Notes: generated from the letters alone by a model not told the origin. A stretch of 64,000 nt of DNA from Acanthosepion esculentum (GCA_964036315.1 OZ038509.1:25367205-25431204), one strand, 5' to 3'; shown: positions 22,224 to 34,178, counted from the first letter of the stretch. Made by a program: numbers and translations.

Positions 22224-22640
22224 ATTTTTTTTTAAGTGTTTCACCCCAAGCAAGGCGGGAAGCCACTAGCACGCATTACAGATAGTTGGAGCGAGAACAA
22301 AGAGGAGTGATTGAGGAAAGGATGAAGAGAAGGATAGGGGATAGATCAGGGCATCTGGAGATGTCGATTGACATTACATTTGAATAGTTGGAGATTATAG
22401 CTATCAGAGAAACAGGAAGAGGGGAGGGAGTTTCACAGGTGAGAGGTGCGAGACATGAAGCTATTGGAGTAGAAGAGACGGCTACATTTAACAGTTTCGA
22501 CAGTGAAAGGGTGAGAGCGAGATGCCAGTCTAGTTGAACGCTTAAATTCATGAAGTCTGGAAACCATCGGAAGCAGCTCAACGGAGCAGTTACCGTGAAA
22601 GTATTTGTAAAAAAGACAGAGGGAGTTGATGGCATAGGTG
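22224..22640 (-). pseudogene. LINE 3' end, minus strand (Jockey/CR1 group)
   Basis: Starts on the plus strand with a T-run and 'gtttcaccccaagcaaggcg', the complement of the family tail. The 119-codon minus-strand frame (22276-22635) contains VFFTNTFTVTAPLSCFRWFP and, further on, NYSNVMSIDISRCPDLSPIL, both frame-shifted versions of the RT C-terminus and 3' UTR. A single unamplified copy of both the 97-bp and 188-bp source segments is present in the expected order. Confidence 0.75.
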
Positions 22641-24020
22641 ATAATTCAAAGAATTATTATCAATTTCCGTGAAGAAAAACTCTATAAACTTTTTTATTTG
22701 CTTTCCGCCTGGTCAATAACAACATTTGATAAAAATGACAAAAAGACTTCTTCATATGTGAAATTAGGTCATGCTGAAATAAAATTTTCTGAGAAGTTAT
22801 CTTTTGAAAAGCTTTAGTGTTTTTTTCTCTAGTTGTTTGCTGACAGGAAAAAGTTCACTAGTTTGTTATTACAAGATATCGTTCAAAAAATGTTTTTTTT
22901 ACGACAGTGAATTATTTCAGGAACTCTCTTCTGGTTTGAAATGTTTCAGTCAAATAAGTTTGGATGTTTTTGATTTGTTCTTTTTCTTCTAAGTCAGTTT
23001 TGAATTTAAATACTCTTTATACAACAAATCAGTAAATAGTTTGCAATGCAATTTTTACAATTGAATCAAATTATCGGCCTTTGATTTTGATTGTTCGCAG
23101 AGAAGAAACAGAATTTATATTTAAATTAATAAATTCAAGTAAGATTGAATTCAACAATCGTTAAAGTTTGTATGTGAACTTGTAATATTATAAATTTGTT
23201 ACTGTAATGGAATAATTTTTTCTTGTGAAACGTATCTATATTTTGTTGGAAAGGTCGGATTCTGAATTTGAGTGAGTGTGTGATAAAAATGTTATTAATT
23301 TTACATGACTTGTAATGTGCATTTTTACAATAGTTGATGCAGCTTTATTTGTAGTGGATGTTAAATTTTCTGATTTTGTATTCAAGAAAGGTTATTTCAA
23401 CTCTACTCTCTTCAGCTACAATTCTCACGAACAGTTTTGATCTCACTGGTGCAAGCTTCTGATCTCACTGACTCAAGATTTGTGCTCTTTAATTTAAATA
23501 CTACTTAGGTCACATGACTGCCCAAATAAGGCTAGACCCTTTTCCAAGTAATACATAGGCATCGTACAGTTTAACTAATCACTGATTAGATAAAACTACT
23601 TTGTATACTTTTTAAAAGCAGAAAATCTTTGCTACATGAAATTTATATTGATATTATTTAAAAACAGTAATATTTGTTGAAATATATTCACATTTAAAAA
23701 TTAATTAAAATTAAAACTCTAAAGAATGGCTGCTAGGACTTAATACAATCTGTTTGTAGATATTCTGCCTTTAGTATTTCACTAATAATGGTGCATTTGT
23801 TTTTTGATTAGCTTTTTAGTCACTATGTACATTTACTATTTTATTCCTTTATCAACTTCAGAAAAGTGAGGGGCAACAAACAGGAATCTGCATTTTTTTA
23901 ATAATTTTATCCGTCTTTTAAATGTCAGTCTCCATTTTTTTAAAATCTTGTTTTAAACATTTATGTTATATGCCTTTATATCTAGGTTTGTTGTGGCTAC
24001 AGTAGAATTATTTGATTCAT
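22641..24020. other. Unrecognised AT-rich sequence
   Basis: No repeat, element boundary or persuasive coding signal is visible. The 62-codon frame at 22804-22992 is Phe/Ser-rich and unsupported. Confidence 0.4.
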
Positions 24021-24021
24021 C

Positions 24022-24440
24022 TTCTATGGCTTATCAACCCTTTATAGGTTATTTAAAGCCAGAAAATATTTTAGATTGTAAGAATATTTTTATAATAATG
24101 CTTCAGTGATACAAGTCTTACCAATTAACTCATAGTTGGGGGAGAAAAGGTGGAGTCATACCTTACCAGAATTTGATAAACAAACAAGAACTTATAATGT
24201 GAACATAAAGTGAAGGATCAATTATATATTACAATCAATATATAAAATGATCCCTCACATTGTGGCCACGGTAGTTTCTATACATTTATATCCCAGAGAA
24301 TATAAATAAATCTAAAATGCACACCTGTCTAGCTAATCATTGATTGATTGATTGATTGATTCGTTTTCTACGGTTTTACAGGTTATTTAAAGCCAGAAAA
24401 TATTTTTAGATTGTAAAAACAATTTTTTTTTTTGAGATAA
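24022..24440 (+). repeat. Interspersed element related to 10690-11620
   Basis: Carries the module 'ttatcaaccctttataggtt' then 'atttaaagccag' (24030), 'tgatccctcac.ttgtggcc' (24249) and 'cccagagaatataaataaat' (24293). It ends with a second 'caggttatttaaagccagaa' (24380) after a (TGAT)n run. The same order is found, amplified, at 10690-11620. Confidence 0.65.
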
Positions 24441-24444
24441 AAAT

Positions 24445-24690
24445 GGTTTATTGATACAATTCTTAATTAACTCATAGTGGTGGGGAGAATAGGTGGATTC
24501 ATACTTTTTTCAATGGTATGTAAATGAATATAATGAACCCAACGGGAATTGGAACTCTGTTTTCCGATTAACAATTCTGAGCCATTATCCATGACATCAC
24601 CTGTGCATCCAACCTTACAGTATCTGGTATTCCCAAATGGCCACCATCCTAGGTATTGACCAAGCAAGATGTTAACTTGAATGACCATGT
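24445..24690 (-). mobile_element. tRNA-derived SINE, copy 3
   Basis: Minus-strand copy of the SINE at 6405 and 11745. The tail 'aattaactcatag' is near 24463, and the body 'caatggtatgtaaatgaa' near 24512. The B-box-like complement 'ggaattggaactc' is at 24544-24556, and the A-box-like region near 24590. It directly follows the 24022 module, the same neighbour as at 11545-11690, so the two may be one composite element. Confidence 0.65.
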
Positions 24691-25375
24691 GGGAACCAAT
24701 GTTTCAACATGATATGGTCATAAGCCGGCTACTCTACAAGCCTTAAAATGTGATAGAATGCTTGATTAACAAGCTTCAAATATTTTTCTATCAGAGTTTG
24801 TTGTAGATGCTCAAAACCTCGTACAAACCAGTCAAACTGATATGCCCTTTCAAAATTAAAAAATCATACATTGGTTCAATCATTGCTGTATTGTAAATTA
24901 GAGCAAAAACTCATCTGGGCACAGGATGCTCCAAAACTTTGATGTAAATTAATAATAATTGCTTTGTATGATTTCACTGGAACATGCAACTTTTGGAGAG
25001 ACAGGTGAAATCTTTTCAGTAGTTTCTTTTCGGACTCAATAGAAGAAATGTTTTATTTTTACACAGTAAAAAAATCATTAATAAACATGTTTGACCTAGA
25101 AACACGTTTTTACAAGTGAAACAAATTGCTCAAGCGATCTTTCTCCTAATTGGTATTTAGATACAAAGAGTTTTATATTTAACAAAAGATAATTGGTCGC
25201 AGAACAAAAGGGTCTTAAGACAAAAATGCTTGCATGCCATTTATTGGGTTTCAAGAAGGAATTACGAGATAAACATTCATTTTTGTGCCAATTAAAATTC
25301 CAAATCTACAATGCTTGATGTAAAACAAAAAAGCAGAATTTGTTTAGATGAATTAATCTCATTATCTAAGAATTT
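24691..25375. other. Unrecognised sequence
   Basis: AT-rich sequence without a recognisable element, repeat or coding frame. Confidence 0.4.
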
Positions 25376-25680
25376 ATTCAAACTGGTGTCCTTATTTCTC
25401 TTGTTTTTATTACTTGTTTTGGCCTTGCTCATTTTCACTCATCTTCAGTGGCTGAAATTGTAAGACAAGATATTCTCATTATTCAAACTTCTATCCTTAT
25501 TCCTCTTGTTTTTATTACTTGTTTTGGCTTAGCTCTCTTTCACTCATCTTCAGTGGCTGAAATTGTAAGATATTCTCATTATTCAAACTGCTAGCCTTAT
25601 TCCTCTTGTTTTTCACACTTTTTTTTAATTCATGCATTCTTCTCTCATGTCGACTGCCTGAAATTCTAATATCATAATAT
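25376..25680. repeat. About 100-bp tandem repeat, three copies
   Basis: Copies start at 'attcaaact' at 25376, 25481 and 25581 (spacing 105 and 100 bp). They share 'ccttatt.ctcttgtttttat', 'cactcatcttcagtggctga' and 'aattgtaagatattctcatt'. The third copy is diverged after its first 40 bp. Confidence 0.75.
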
Positions 25681-25699
25681 ATATAACTATAGAATATTA

Positions 25700-25930
25700 G
25701 AATATAGCTTATTGTAAAATAATGAGACCTAGTTGCCAATCTAGTCATTTAGTGGGCGATCATCGTTCTATGCAAATTTTTATATCTGTAGCTCTTAGTA
25801 AGTTTGTCTTTTTGCTATCTCTCCTAATTCCTGTTCCGACAACCAATTGTTCATTAGGCAGGTGTTATTTGCAGCATTCCTTTGTCACTCTCTCCTTCAC
25901 TCTGTTCTGTGAGGGATAGATTTTCTAAAT
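25700..25930. other. LINE scrap and unrecognised flank
   Basis: 'aatgagacctagttgccaat' followed by 'ctagt' at 25720-25745 matches the spacer inside the LINE copy at 18520-18550. The rest, including a 65-codon frame, is unrecognised. Confidence 0.4.
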
Positions 25931-26036
25931 CCACCTTACCTTATCATGCGTCTTAGAAATTTCAACTGTCTCTTTCTGATACTAAGTATAAGCACCTATT
26001 TTATTCCCATTTTCTATAAAACTTTGTCATTGTTCA
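25931..26036 (-). pseudogene. RTE-type LINE C-terminal scrap
   Basis: On the minus strand the sequence reads, with stops, like 'NNDKVL.KM...' followed by 'IRKRQLKFLRRMI'. This is the same block as HVSNDEVLGKMQTKRKL and NIRKRQLKFLGHVMRKEG in the better copy at 40348-40572. It is the C-terminal region of an RTE-like reverse transcriptase, about 100 bp, and directly abuts the second 97-bp satellite array. Confidence 0.6.
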
Positions 26037-26044
26037 CATATTCA

Positions 26045-29000
26045 GTTCAAAAATTCATGAAGTCTATATATCAAGGATGAAAGCTCATCAGAACAATTAG
26101 CATGAAAATATTTATAGAAAAGGCAGAGGGAAGCTATATTATGGCTTAAATTCATCAAGTCTAGGTACCAAAGAGGAAAGCTCATCAGAAAAATTAGCAT
26201 GAAAATATTTATAGAAAAGGCAGAGGGAAGCTATATTATGGCTTAAATTCATAAAGTCTAGGTACCAAAGAGGAAAGCTCATCAGAACAATTAGCATGAA
26301 AATATTTATAGGAAAGGCAGAGGGAAGCTATATTATGGCTTAAATTCATCAAGTCTAGGTACCAAAGAGGAAAGCTCATCAGAACAATTAGCATGAAAAT
26401 ATTTATAGAAAAGGCAGAGGGAAGCTATATTATGGCTTAAATTCATCAAGTCTACGTACCAAAGAGGAAAGCTCATCAGAACAATTAGCATGAAAATATT
26501 TATAGAAAAGGCAGAGGGAAGCTATATTATGGCTTAAATTCATCAAGTCTAGGTACCAAAGAGGAAAGCTCATCAGAACAATTAGCATGAAAATATTTAT
26601 AGAAAAGGCAGAGGGAAGCTATATTATGGCTTAAATTCATCAAGTCTACGTACCAAAGAGGAAAGCTCATCAGAACAATTAGCATGAAAATATTTATAGA
26701 AAAGGCAGAGGGAAGCTATATTATGGCTTAAATTCATCAAGTCTAGGTACCAAAGAGGAAAGCTCCTCAGAACAATTAGCATGAAAATATTTATAGAAAA
26801 GCAGACAGAAGCTATATTATGGCTTAAATTCATAAAGTCTAGGTACCAAAGAGGAAAGCTCATCAGAACAATTAGCATGAAAATATTTATAGAAAAGGCA
26901 AAGGGAAGCTATATTATGGCTTAAATTCATCAAGTCTAGGTACCAAAGAGGAAAGCTCATCAGAACAATTAGCATGAAAATATTTATAGAAAAGGCAGAG
27001 GGAAGCTATATTATGGCTTAAATTCATCAAGTCTACGTACCAAAGAGGAAAGCTCATCAGAACAATTAGCATGAAAATATTTATAGAAAGGCAAAGGGAA
27101 GCTATATTATGGCTTAAATTCATCAAGTCTAGGTACCAAAGAGGAAAGCTCATCAGAACAATTAGCATGAAAATATTTATAGAAAAGGCAGAGGGAAGCT
27201 ATATTATGGCTTAAATTCATCAAGTCTAGGTACCAAAGAGGAAAGCTCATCAGAACAATTAGCATGAAAATATTTATAGAAAAGGCAGAGGGAAGCTATA
27301 TTATGGCTTAAATTCATCAAGTCTAGGTACCAAAGAGGAAAGCTCATCAGAACAATTAGCATGAAAATATTTATAGAAAAGGCAGAGGGAAGCTATGTTA
27401 TGGCTTAAATTCATAAAGTCTAGGTACCAAAGAGGAAAGCTCATCAGAACAATTAGCATGAAAATATTTATAGAAAAGGCAGAGGGAAGCTATATTATGG
27501 CTTAAATTCATCAAGTCTAGGTACCAAAGAGGAAAGCTCATCAGAACAATTAGCATGAAAATATTTATAGAAAAAGGCAGACGGAAGCTATATTATGGCT
27601 TAAATTCATAAAGTCTAGGTACCAAAGAGGAAAGCTCATCAGAACAATTAGCATGAAAATATTTATAGAAAAGGCAGAGGGAAGCTATATTATGGCTTAA
27701 ATTCATCAAGTCTAGGTGCCAAAGAGGAAAGCTCATCAGAACAATTAGCATGAAAATATTTATAGAAAAGGCAGAGGGAAGATATATTATGGCTTAAATT
27801 CATCAAGTCTAGGTACCAAAGAGGAAAGCTCATCAGAACAATTACCATGAAAATATTTATAGGAAAAGGCAGAGGGAAGCTATATTATGGCTTAAATTCA
27901 TAAAGTCTAGGTACCAAAGAGTAAAGCTCATCAAAACAATTAGCATGAAAATATTTATAGAAAAGGCAGAGGGAAGCTATATTATGGCTTAAATTCATCA
28001 AGTCTAGGTACCAAAGGGGAAAGCTCATCAGAACAATTAGCATGAAAATATTTATAGAAAAGGCAGAGGGAAGCTATATTATGGCTTAAATTCATCAAGT
28101 CTAGGTACCAAAGAGGAAAGCTCATCAGAACAATTAGCATGAAAATATTTATAGAAAAAGGCAGACGGAAGCTATATTATGGCTTAAATTCATAAAGTCT
28201 AGGTACCAAAGAGGAAAGCTCATCAGAACAATTAGCATGAAAATATTTATAGAAAAGCAGACAGAAGCTATATTATGGCTTAAATTCATAAAGTCTAGGT
28301 ACCAAAGAGGAAAGCTCATCAGAACAATTAGCATGAAAATATTTATAGGAAAGGCAGAGGGAAGCTATATTATGGCTTAAATTCATCAAGTCTAGGTACC
28401 AAAGAGGAAAGCTCATCAGAACAATTAGCATGAAAATATTTATAGAAAAGGCAGAGGGAAGCTATATTATGGCTTAAATTCATCAAGTCTACGTACCAAA
28501 GAGGAAAGCTCATCAGAACAATTAGCATGAAAATATTTATAGAAAAGGCAGAGGGAAGCTATATTATGGCTTAAATTCATCAAGTCTAGGTACCAAAGAG
28601 GAAAGCTCCTCAGAACAATTAGCATGAAAATATTTATAGAAAAGCAGACTGAAGCTATATTATGGCTTAAATTCATAAAGTCTAGGTACCAAAGAGGAAA
28701 GCTCATCAGAACAATTAGCATGAAAATATTTATAGAAAAGGCAAAGGGAAGCTATATTATGGCTTAAATTCATCAAGTCTAGGTACCAAAGAGGAAAGCT
28801 CATCAGAACAATTAGCATGAAAATATTTATAGAAAAGGCAGAGGGAAGCTATATTATGGCTTAAATTCATCAAGTCTACGTACCAAAGAGGAAAGCTCAT
28901 CAGAACAATTAGCATGAAAATATTTATAGAAAAGGCAGAGGGAAGCTATATTATGGCTTAAATTCATCAAGTCTAGGTACCAAAGAGGAAAGCTCATCAG

Positions 29001-30001
29001 AACAATTAGCATGAAAATATTTATAGAAAAAGGCAGACGGAAGCTATATTATGGCTTAAATTCATAAAGTCTAGGTACCAAAGAGGAAAGCTCATCAGAA
29101 CAATTAGCATGAAAATATTTATAGAAAAGGCAGAGGGAAGCTATATTATGGCTTAAATTCATCAAGTCTAGGTGCCAAAGAGGAAAGCTCATCAGAACAA
29201 TTAGCATGAAAATATTTATAGAAAAGGCAGAGGGAAGATATATTATGGCTTAAATTCATCAAGTCTAGGTACCAAAGAGGAAAGCTCATCAGAACAATTA
29301 CCATGAAAATATTTATAGGAAAAGGCAGAGGGAAGCTATATTATGGCTTAAATTCATAAAGTCTAGGTACCAAAGAGTAAAGCTCATCAAAACAATTAGC
29401 ATGAAAATATTTATAGAAAAGGCAGAGGGAAGCTATATTATGGCTTAAATTCATCAAGTCTAGGTACCAAAGGGGAAAGCTCATCAGAACAATTAGCATG
29501 AAAATATTTATAGAAAAGGCAGAGGGAAGCTATATTATGGCTTAAATTCATCAAGTCTAGGTACCAAAGAGGAAAGCTCATCAGAACAATTAGCATGAAA
29601 ATATTTATAGAAAAAGGCAGACGGAAGCTATATTATGGCTTAAATTCATAAAGTCTAGGTACCAAAGAGGAAAGCTCATCAGAACAATTAGCATGAAAAT
29701 ATTTATAGAAAAGGCAGAGGGAAGCTATATTATGGCTTAAATTCATCAAGTCTAGGTACCAAAGGGGAAAGCTCATCAGAACAATTAGCATGAAAATATT
29801 TATAGAAAAGGCAGAGGGAAGATATATTATGGCTTAAATTCATCAAGTCTAGGTACCAAAGAGGAAAGCTCATCAGAACAATTAGCATGAAAATATTTAT
29901 AGGAAAGGCAGAGGGAAGCTATATTATGGCTTAAATTCATCAAGTCTAGGTACCAAAGAGGAAATCTCATCAGAACAATTAGCATGAAAATATTTATAGA
30001 A
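26045..30001 (-). repeat. 97-bp LINE-derived satellite, array 2
   Basis: About 41 copies of the same 97-bp unit and orientation as array 1. Most read 'ttcatcaagtcta' where array 1 has 'ttcataaagtcta', with array-specific variants: ctacgtacc, gctcctcag, aaagcagacaga and ggtgccaaag. Rare variants recur at fixed offsets. GGTGCC occurs at 27715 and 29171 (1456 bp, 15 units), and the frame 26624-26878 recurs at 28467-28721 (1843 bp, 19 units). The 61-84 codon minus-strand frames are by-products of the RT-derived unit. The first unit is diverged ('attcatgaagtctatatatc'), a typical array edge. The last is cut inside 'tttatagaa'. Confidence 0.95.
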
Positions 30002-31440
30002 CGTTGTTGAAGGATTTATCAGAACTATTAATAAATAATATGTATTAAAATAAATTATGAAACAATAAAAACAAACAAATTTATGCAACAACCTAATATT
30101 AAGCATTTTTTTCTGTTTTTAATTCTAAGCGCTTTGTTTGCCAAAAAAATCTCGACTTGAATGCATTGCCCTCTAGGAATTTACTGGTCAGTGTGTTTTG
30201 TTAGGTGTACACAATATTTGGCAAATTTGAACTTTCATGCAAAAAACAAAGTGTCAAAAGAACAGTTTTGACCCTGCTATTATTTTAACTACTGTCACTC
30301 TTCCGCAATGTTTATTGGTTTACACAGCAATGATTAGAATTGTAATGAAACCTAAACATATGGTGAAAGTCTAAAAACTAATACAATATTTATCATTTGC
30401 TAATTTATAAAAGAAACAATTTTTTATGTATAAATTTATAAACATTTACTAAATTATTAAAATATTTGAACAAACTGTAAGTAAATCTTTATTATTTACC
30501 ATTTAAAGAGTTTGAAACAATTGGCATTTAGCCGATGTTTTGCCAACCATTCCAAGAAATAATATAATAGTGTAAATAAACAATCTACTAAATAAATTGT
30601 GTTTAATATTTTCTTATTGTAAATTCTCAAGAACAAAGAAAATGTATAAATTAATTTTCTCATGTTCAGGTTTTATTACAATTCTGATCATCACTTTTGA
30701 AAAGAATAGACATTGCTGAAGAGTGAAGGTAATTAAAATATAGTGGTGTTAACGGAAAAAAAATAATTTTGACATTGAGTTCTTTTTTTTTTCAGGCATG
30801 AAGGTCCAAGTTTGCTCAATATTTTTTTTATTTCTATGTATTTTCCAATTTTCCGAGAACTATGGGAACTTCTGGAGGTCACTATTTCACTCAAACTAGT
30901 ATCCTAATCTAGGAAGTTTGAAAAGCACTCTGGCTCAAATGCTACTAGTGAAATAAAAAAGATAAAGCAAAGAACTGTAGACAATATGAGGAAGGTTGGA
31001 GAGAGCACAGTCTTAAATCCTTTTGTCTGTTTAAAATAAAAAGTTCAAATAGTATTGTTCACTATGGCAACGCAATACCAACAAATTCAATATTTTTAAC
31101 TCGGTTGGAGTAAACAGAATAATTGGCATTGGCTGCAATCTCAATGCAACTGTTTCTGTAACCATTAATAATTAAAGCAAGCAGGTGGTCTTCCTAATGG
31201 GCTCCTGAGGTTAAATGAATCTGATGATGTGAAACCTTTTCAACCTCAAGTCAAATTCTCATCCATATGATAAGCATGCATGCGGAGAGAGAAAAATTGA
31301 ATTACTGACGAGATTATCACCGAAGGTAATGTTACAATCCATTCAGAAATGAAGAGCTCTAACCACCTCCATTATTTGTATTGAGTGAACACACAATCAA
31401 ATCTTTATTTAGTTTCTATACAATGAGGAAGGAAAGGAAT
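30002..31440. other. Unrecognised AT-rich sequence
   Basis: No repeat or element recognised. Positions 31080-31380 are somewhat GC-richer, but no frame of note is present on either strand. Confidence 0.4.
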
Positions 31441-31473
31441 TTAATATCACTTATTAATGCTTTAAAAATGTGC

Positions 31474-31475
<2 letters not shown>

Positions 31476-31533
<58 letters not shown>

Positions 31534-31980
31534 GGAAAAAAGACAATAGGAAGATTGTAGTTTTAGCAGACGCATTTTGTCCAATGTGGACTTTTTCAAG
31601 GCAAAAAACAAAATGAATTTATTGAAACAAAGTATCTTTAAACAAAAAACAAAATGTTGTTAGCAACTAGAATTTAGAAACGCTATTGTATATTCATATG
31701 GTCAACTGAAATACTGTTTGTATTGTTGTGTTGACGGATTCAACCATTTTCTTTTGATTTCTTGATATATTTGTTGTGTACGTTGGCTTGAGGGAGTAGT
31801 GATTCTGTTAGGAAAGGTGAGGTTGGGGAAAAAACACAGCATGGATTAATATTTGAATAATATTCAATAGAGGTACTCTCAAGGATTTTGCTTCTGAGTG
31901 AATTATTTTCTATTTTTTTATGAGTGTAGCATTTATAAAATCAAAATTGAGGTCACACTGGATATATATATATATATATA
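31476..31980 (-). mobile_element. (TA)n and possible Penelope/retrozyme-like scrap
   Basis: A (TA)n run (31476-31527) is followed, on the minus strand, by 'CTTGAAAAAGTCC', a short stem-loop GTCCACATTGGAC (31592-31580) and 'AAAATGCGTC' (31579-31570). The order resembles the hammerhead-type motif at 8670-8713 (CTGAAGAA / stem / GAAAC..GTC) with core substitutions and one inserted base. The rest to 31960 is unrecognised. A second (TA)n run lies at 31963-31982. Confidence 0.3.
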
Positions 31981-31985
31981 TATTG

Positions 31986-32177
31986 TTTTTTTTTTCAGTT
32001 GTATGGATATTAGTTTGTCATCCAATAACCAATACAGATACAATTATTTATAAGAATATAATAGACAGTGCTTGACAGTAATAGGAGCTTATATATATAT
32101 ATATATATATATATTAGCTCCTATTACTTTATCTGTATTGGTTATTGGATGACAAACTAATATCCATACAACTGAAA

Positions 32178-32186
<9 letters not shown>
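31986..32186. repeat. Long palindrome with (TA)n tip
   Basis: The left arm 31986-32040 ('cagttgtatggatattag' .. 'aaccaatacagata') and right arm 32130-32186 are nearly perfect complements. A second 13-bp stem 'gtaataggagcta'/'tagctcctattac' (32078-32090, 32115-32127) closes on a (TA)n run. An unpaired 37-nt insertion (32041-32077) sits in the left arm. A third, partial direct copy begins at 32235. The hairpin appears to be a duplicated, inverted (TA)n-flanking repeat. Confidence 0.85.
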
Positions 32187-32228
<42 letters not shown>

Positions 32229-32740
32229 GTTTTTTTTCAGTTGTATGGATATTAGTTTGTCATGCTGGGTTTGATGCTTTTGCAATCATCAGACTAATTG
32301 GTTTTTTTTTTTTTAAATGGATCTATTTATGCTTATTTGTGTTTGATTATTTATGTATGGTGGGGGTGGGGTTTCTTCTGTGTTTGTTTGGGATGACACT
32401 CTCACATACATAGACACACACACACACACATACATACAGGTGTATGCATTTTAGTTTATACAAACACACCCATATAAATAATCTGAGATTAGGTGCTGAT
32501 AGACATGCATGCATTCAAGCATACATATATACGCAATTGTCATTCTATTTCGGTGTCAAGACTGTAGCATTCCATATGTAGTGATGGTCTCTTAACAAAG
32601 GACAAGTGTGGACGGTCTTGACGTTTTTCATATCGTCTGTGTTGTCATATAAGTTTACATTTCCTCACACATACATACACATTTATAGATGCATACCCAC
32701 ATACTTTTGTTGGGTTCACCACCACCACCAAGTTAAGTTC
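32187..32740. repeat. (TA)n, partial palindrome arm and microsatellite-rich spacer
   Basis: A (TA)n run at 32187-32225, a third copy of the palindrome arm at 32235-32262, then unrecognised sequence with (CA)n at 32412-32430. The 62-codon frame at 32225-32413 starts in the microsatellite and is unsupported. Confidence 0.6.
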
Positions 32741-32854
32741 TGTTTGTGGACATCATGATGATGATGATGATTGTATTTTTAGCAATGCTAACTCCTTGTG
32801 TATTATTGACGATTGTGATTATATTAATTTTAATAATAACTGTGATCTTATTAT

Positions 32855-32903
<49 letters not shown>

Positions 32904-32925
32904 CATACACACACACACACACACA
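32741..32925. repeat. Composite microsatellite (GAT)n-(TA)n-(CATA)n-(CA)n
   Basis: ATG/GAT runs at 32752-32770, TA run about 32858-32898, then CATA and CA runs to about 32926. Frames of 63 and 79 codons across it are artefacts. Confidence 0.9.
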
Positions 32926-33262
32926 CTAGGTAGGCTTTCCTACCGCCCGGTCTACAGTCCTCCCCCCTCTATTGGACACGTTTAGAGGCCCAAACCTTGT
33001 TTCGTGTCTAGGAAGGGGTCCCCGGATTTCTCTCTCTCTGTCTCTTTCCCTTCTCCACATCCTTTCATTTCTCATTCCTATCTGCTCTCGCTCCGGATCT
33101 TTTTTGGCCCCCTTGCCTTGATCGACCCACTGTCTTTCTCTTTCCCCACATCCCCTCCCTTGCCACTCCTATCTGCTCTTCCTCCAACCCCCTCTTTAAC
33201 CCCTTGCGTGATAGTGGCCTCCGGCCTTGCTTGGGGTGATATGATTATAAAAAAAAAATTTT
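32926..33262 (+). mobile_element. SINE-like element sharing the LINE 3' tail
   Basis: A GC- and pyrimidine-rich body of about 300 bp ends in 'ccttgcttggggtgatatga' followed by an A-run. This is essentially the 3' terminus of the Jockey/CR1-group LINE at 21978-22015 ('tggggtgaaattgataaaa'). The upstream block 'ccccttgcgtgatagtggc' also parallels 'ccccttgtgtcttagtggc' of that LINE. The rest of the body does not resemble the LINE ORF. It may be a SINE that borrowed the LINE tail, or a divergent LINE subfamily. I see no clear pol III boxes. Confidence 0.55.
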
Positions 33263-33289
33263 AAAAAAACAAAAAAAAACACACACACA

Positions 33290-33796
33290 CAGGGTGGGAC
33301 AATATTGGTTTTCCCAGCTCGGAACCAGAGCTGATTTCAATGAACTGTTCTTCCTTGTTAGGCTTTTGCAGTAAAAGACTCTACTTTAACCAAATCTTTC
33401 TACAGCATCGGTCAGACGAAGGATCCAGCAATGAATGGCCGTCACTTTCCCCTAACACCAATGGATTTCTTTTGGGGGGGGGGCGTAGTAGAGAACAACG
33501 GTTGATGAAAGAAATCCCCACACAGCAAGCGAATTAAAAGAGTACATCTCGGAAGTATTTATTGAAATTTATGCAGATCAGGATTTGTGTCGTGCTGTGT
33601 GTCAGTGTTCTGGAGAAGTTTTGAGGAATGATGCAATGGTGAAGGAGGACATTTTGAGCACTAACCTGTGCTGAAAATGTAAGTGTTAAACAAATGTGCA
33701 TAAACAGTTTTGAATAAATATTGGAACAAATGAATATAAATGTAATGAAATGTTTTAAAAAAAATATAAAGTGCATATCTACTTTTGGCCCACCCT
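33290..33796 (+). mobile_element. Tc1/mariner-like element A (internally deleted)
   Basis: Bounded by terminal inverted repeats 'cagggtgggac' (33290) and 'acttttggcccaccct' (ends 33796), matching element B. Inside is a C-terminal transposase remnant: the region NEWPSLSPNTNGFLLGGG (33387-33485) corresponds to the '..SPD..PMDFFLWG' block of DDE transposases, here broken by a G-run (33475-33483). It is followed by the segment for EIYADQDLCRAVC in another frame. The element has lost its N-terminus and cannot be autonomous. Confidence 0.75.
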
Positions 33797-34178
33797 ATCT
33801 ATCTAAATATATGTAAATAATATTAGTGGTAAATATCCACATACATATGCAATCATATATGTAAAATATATAAATATATATACTTGCATACATACACATA
33901 CATACATACATATATATATATATATGCTCCTGAAAAATTTATTCGGTTGAGCTCTCTGGGGAGGATGTGTAGGTTTGTAAACAGTGACTATTACGGCTAA
34001 TAATGCAGGACTCTTGGGTAAATTGAATCAAGTTCTCTTAGTCACTGTGTGTTTATCTAAAAATAAATACGCTTAAATTCACCTTCTCTGCCGTGCGCCA
34101 ACGGCTTCAGGGTAAAATTTCTGACTGACGCAAATTCAGCCGGTTTTCGATTCTAGCCAGAGGCAACCGGACGTCTAG
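33797..34178 (+). mobile_element. Probable Penelope/retrozyme-type repeat upstream of hammerhead
   Basis: After AT-rich sequence to 33925, the region 33926-34178 is more balanced in base composition and leads directly into a near-complete hammerhead motif at 34179-34221. In Penelope-like elements and retrozymes, hammerheads sit in the terminal direct repeats. By analogy this is such a repeat, here as a solo copy. I see no open frame or reverse transcriptase beside it. Confidence 0.4.

Noticed and set aside
31219..31240. 'ctgatgatgtgaaacc' as another hammerhead
   Set aside because: Catalytic box and GAAA are almost adjacent, with no room for stem II.
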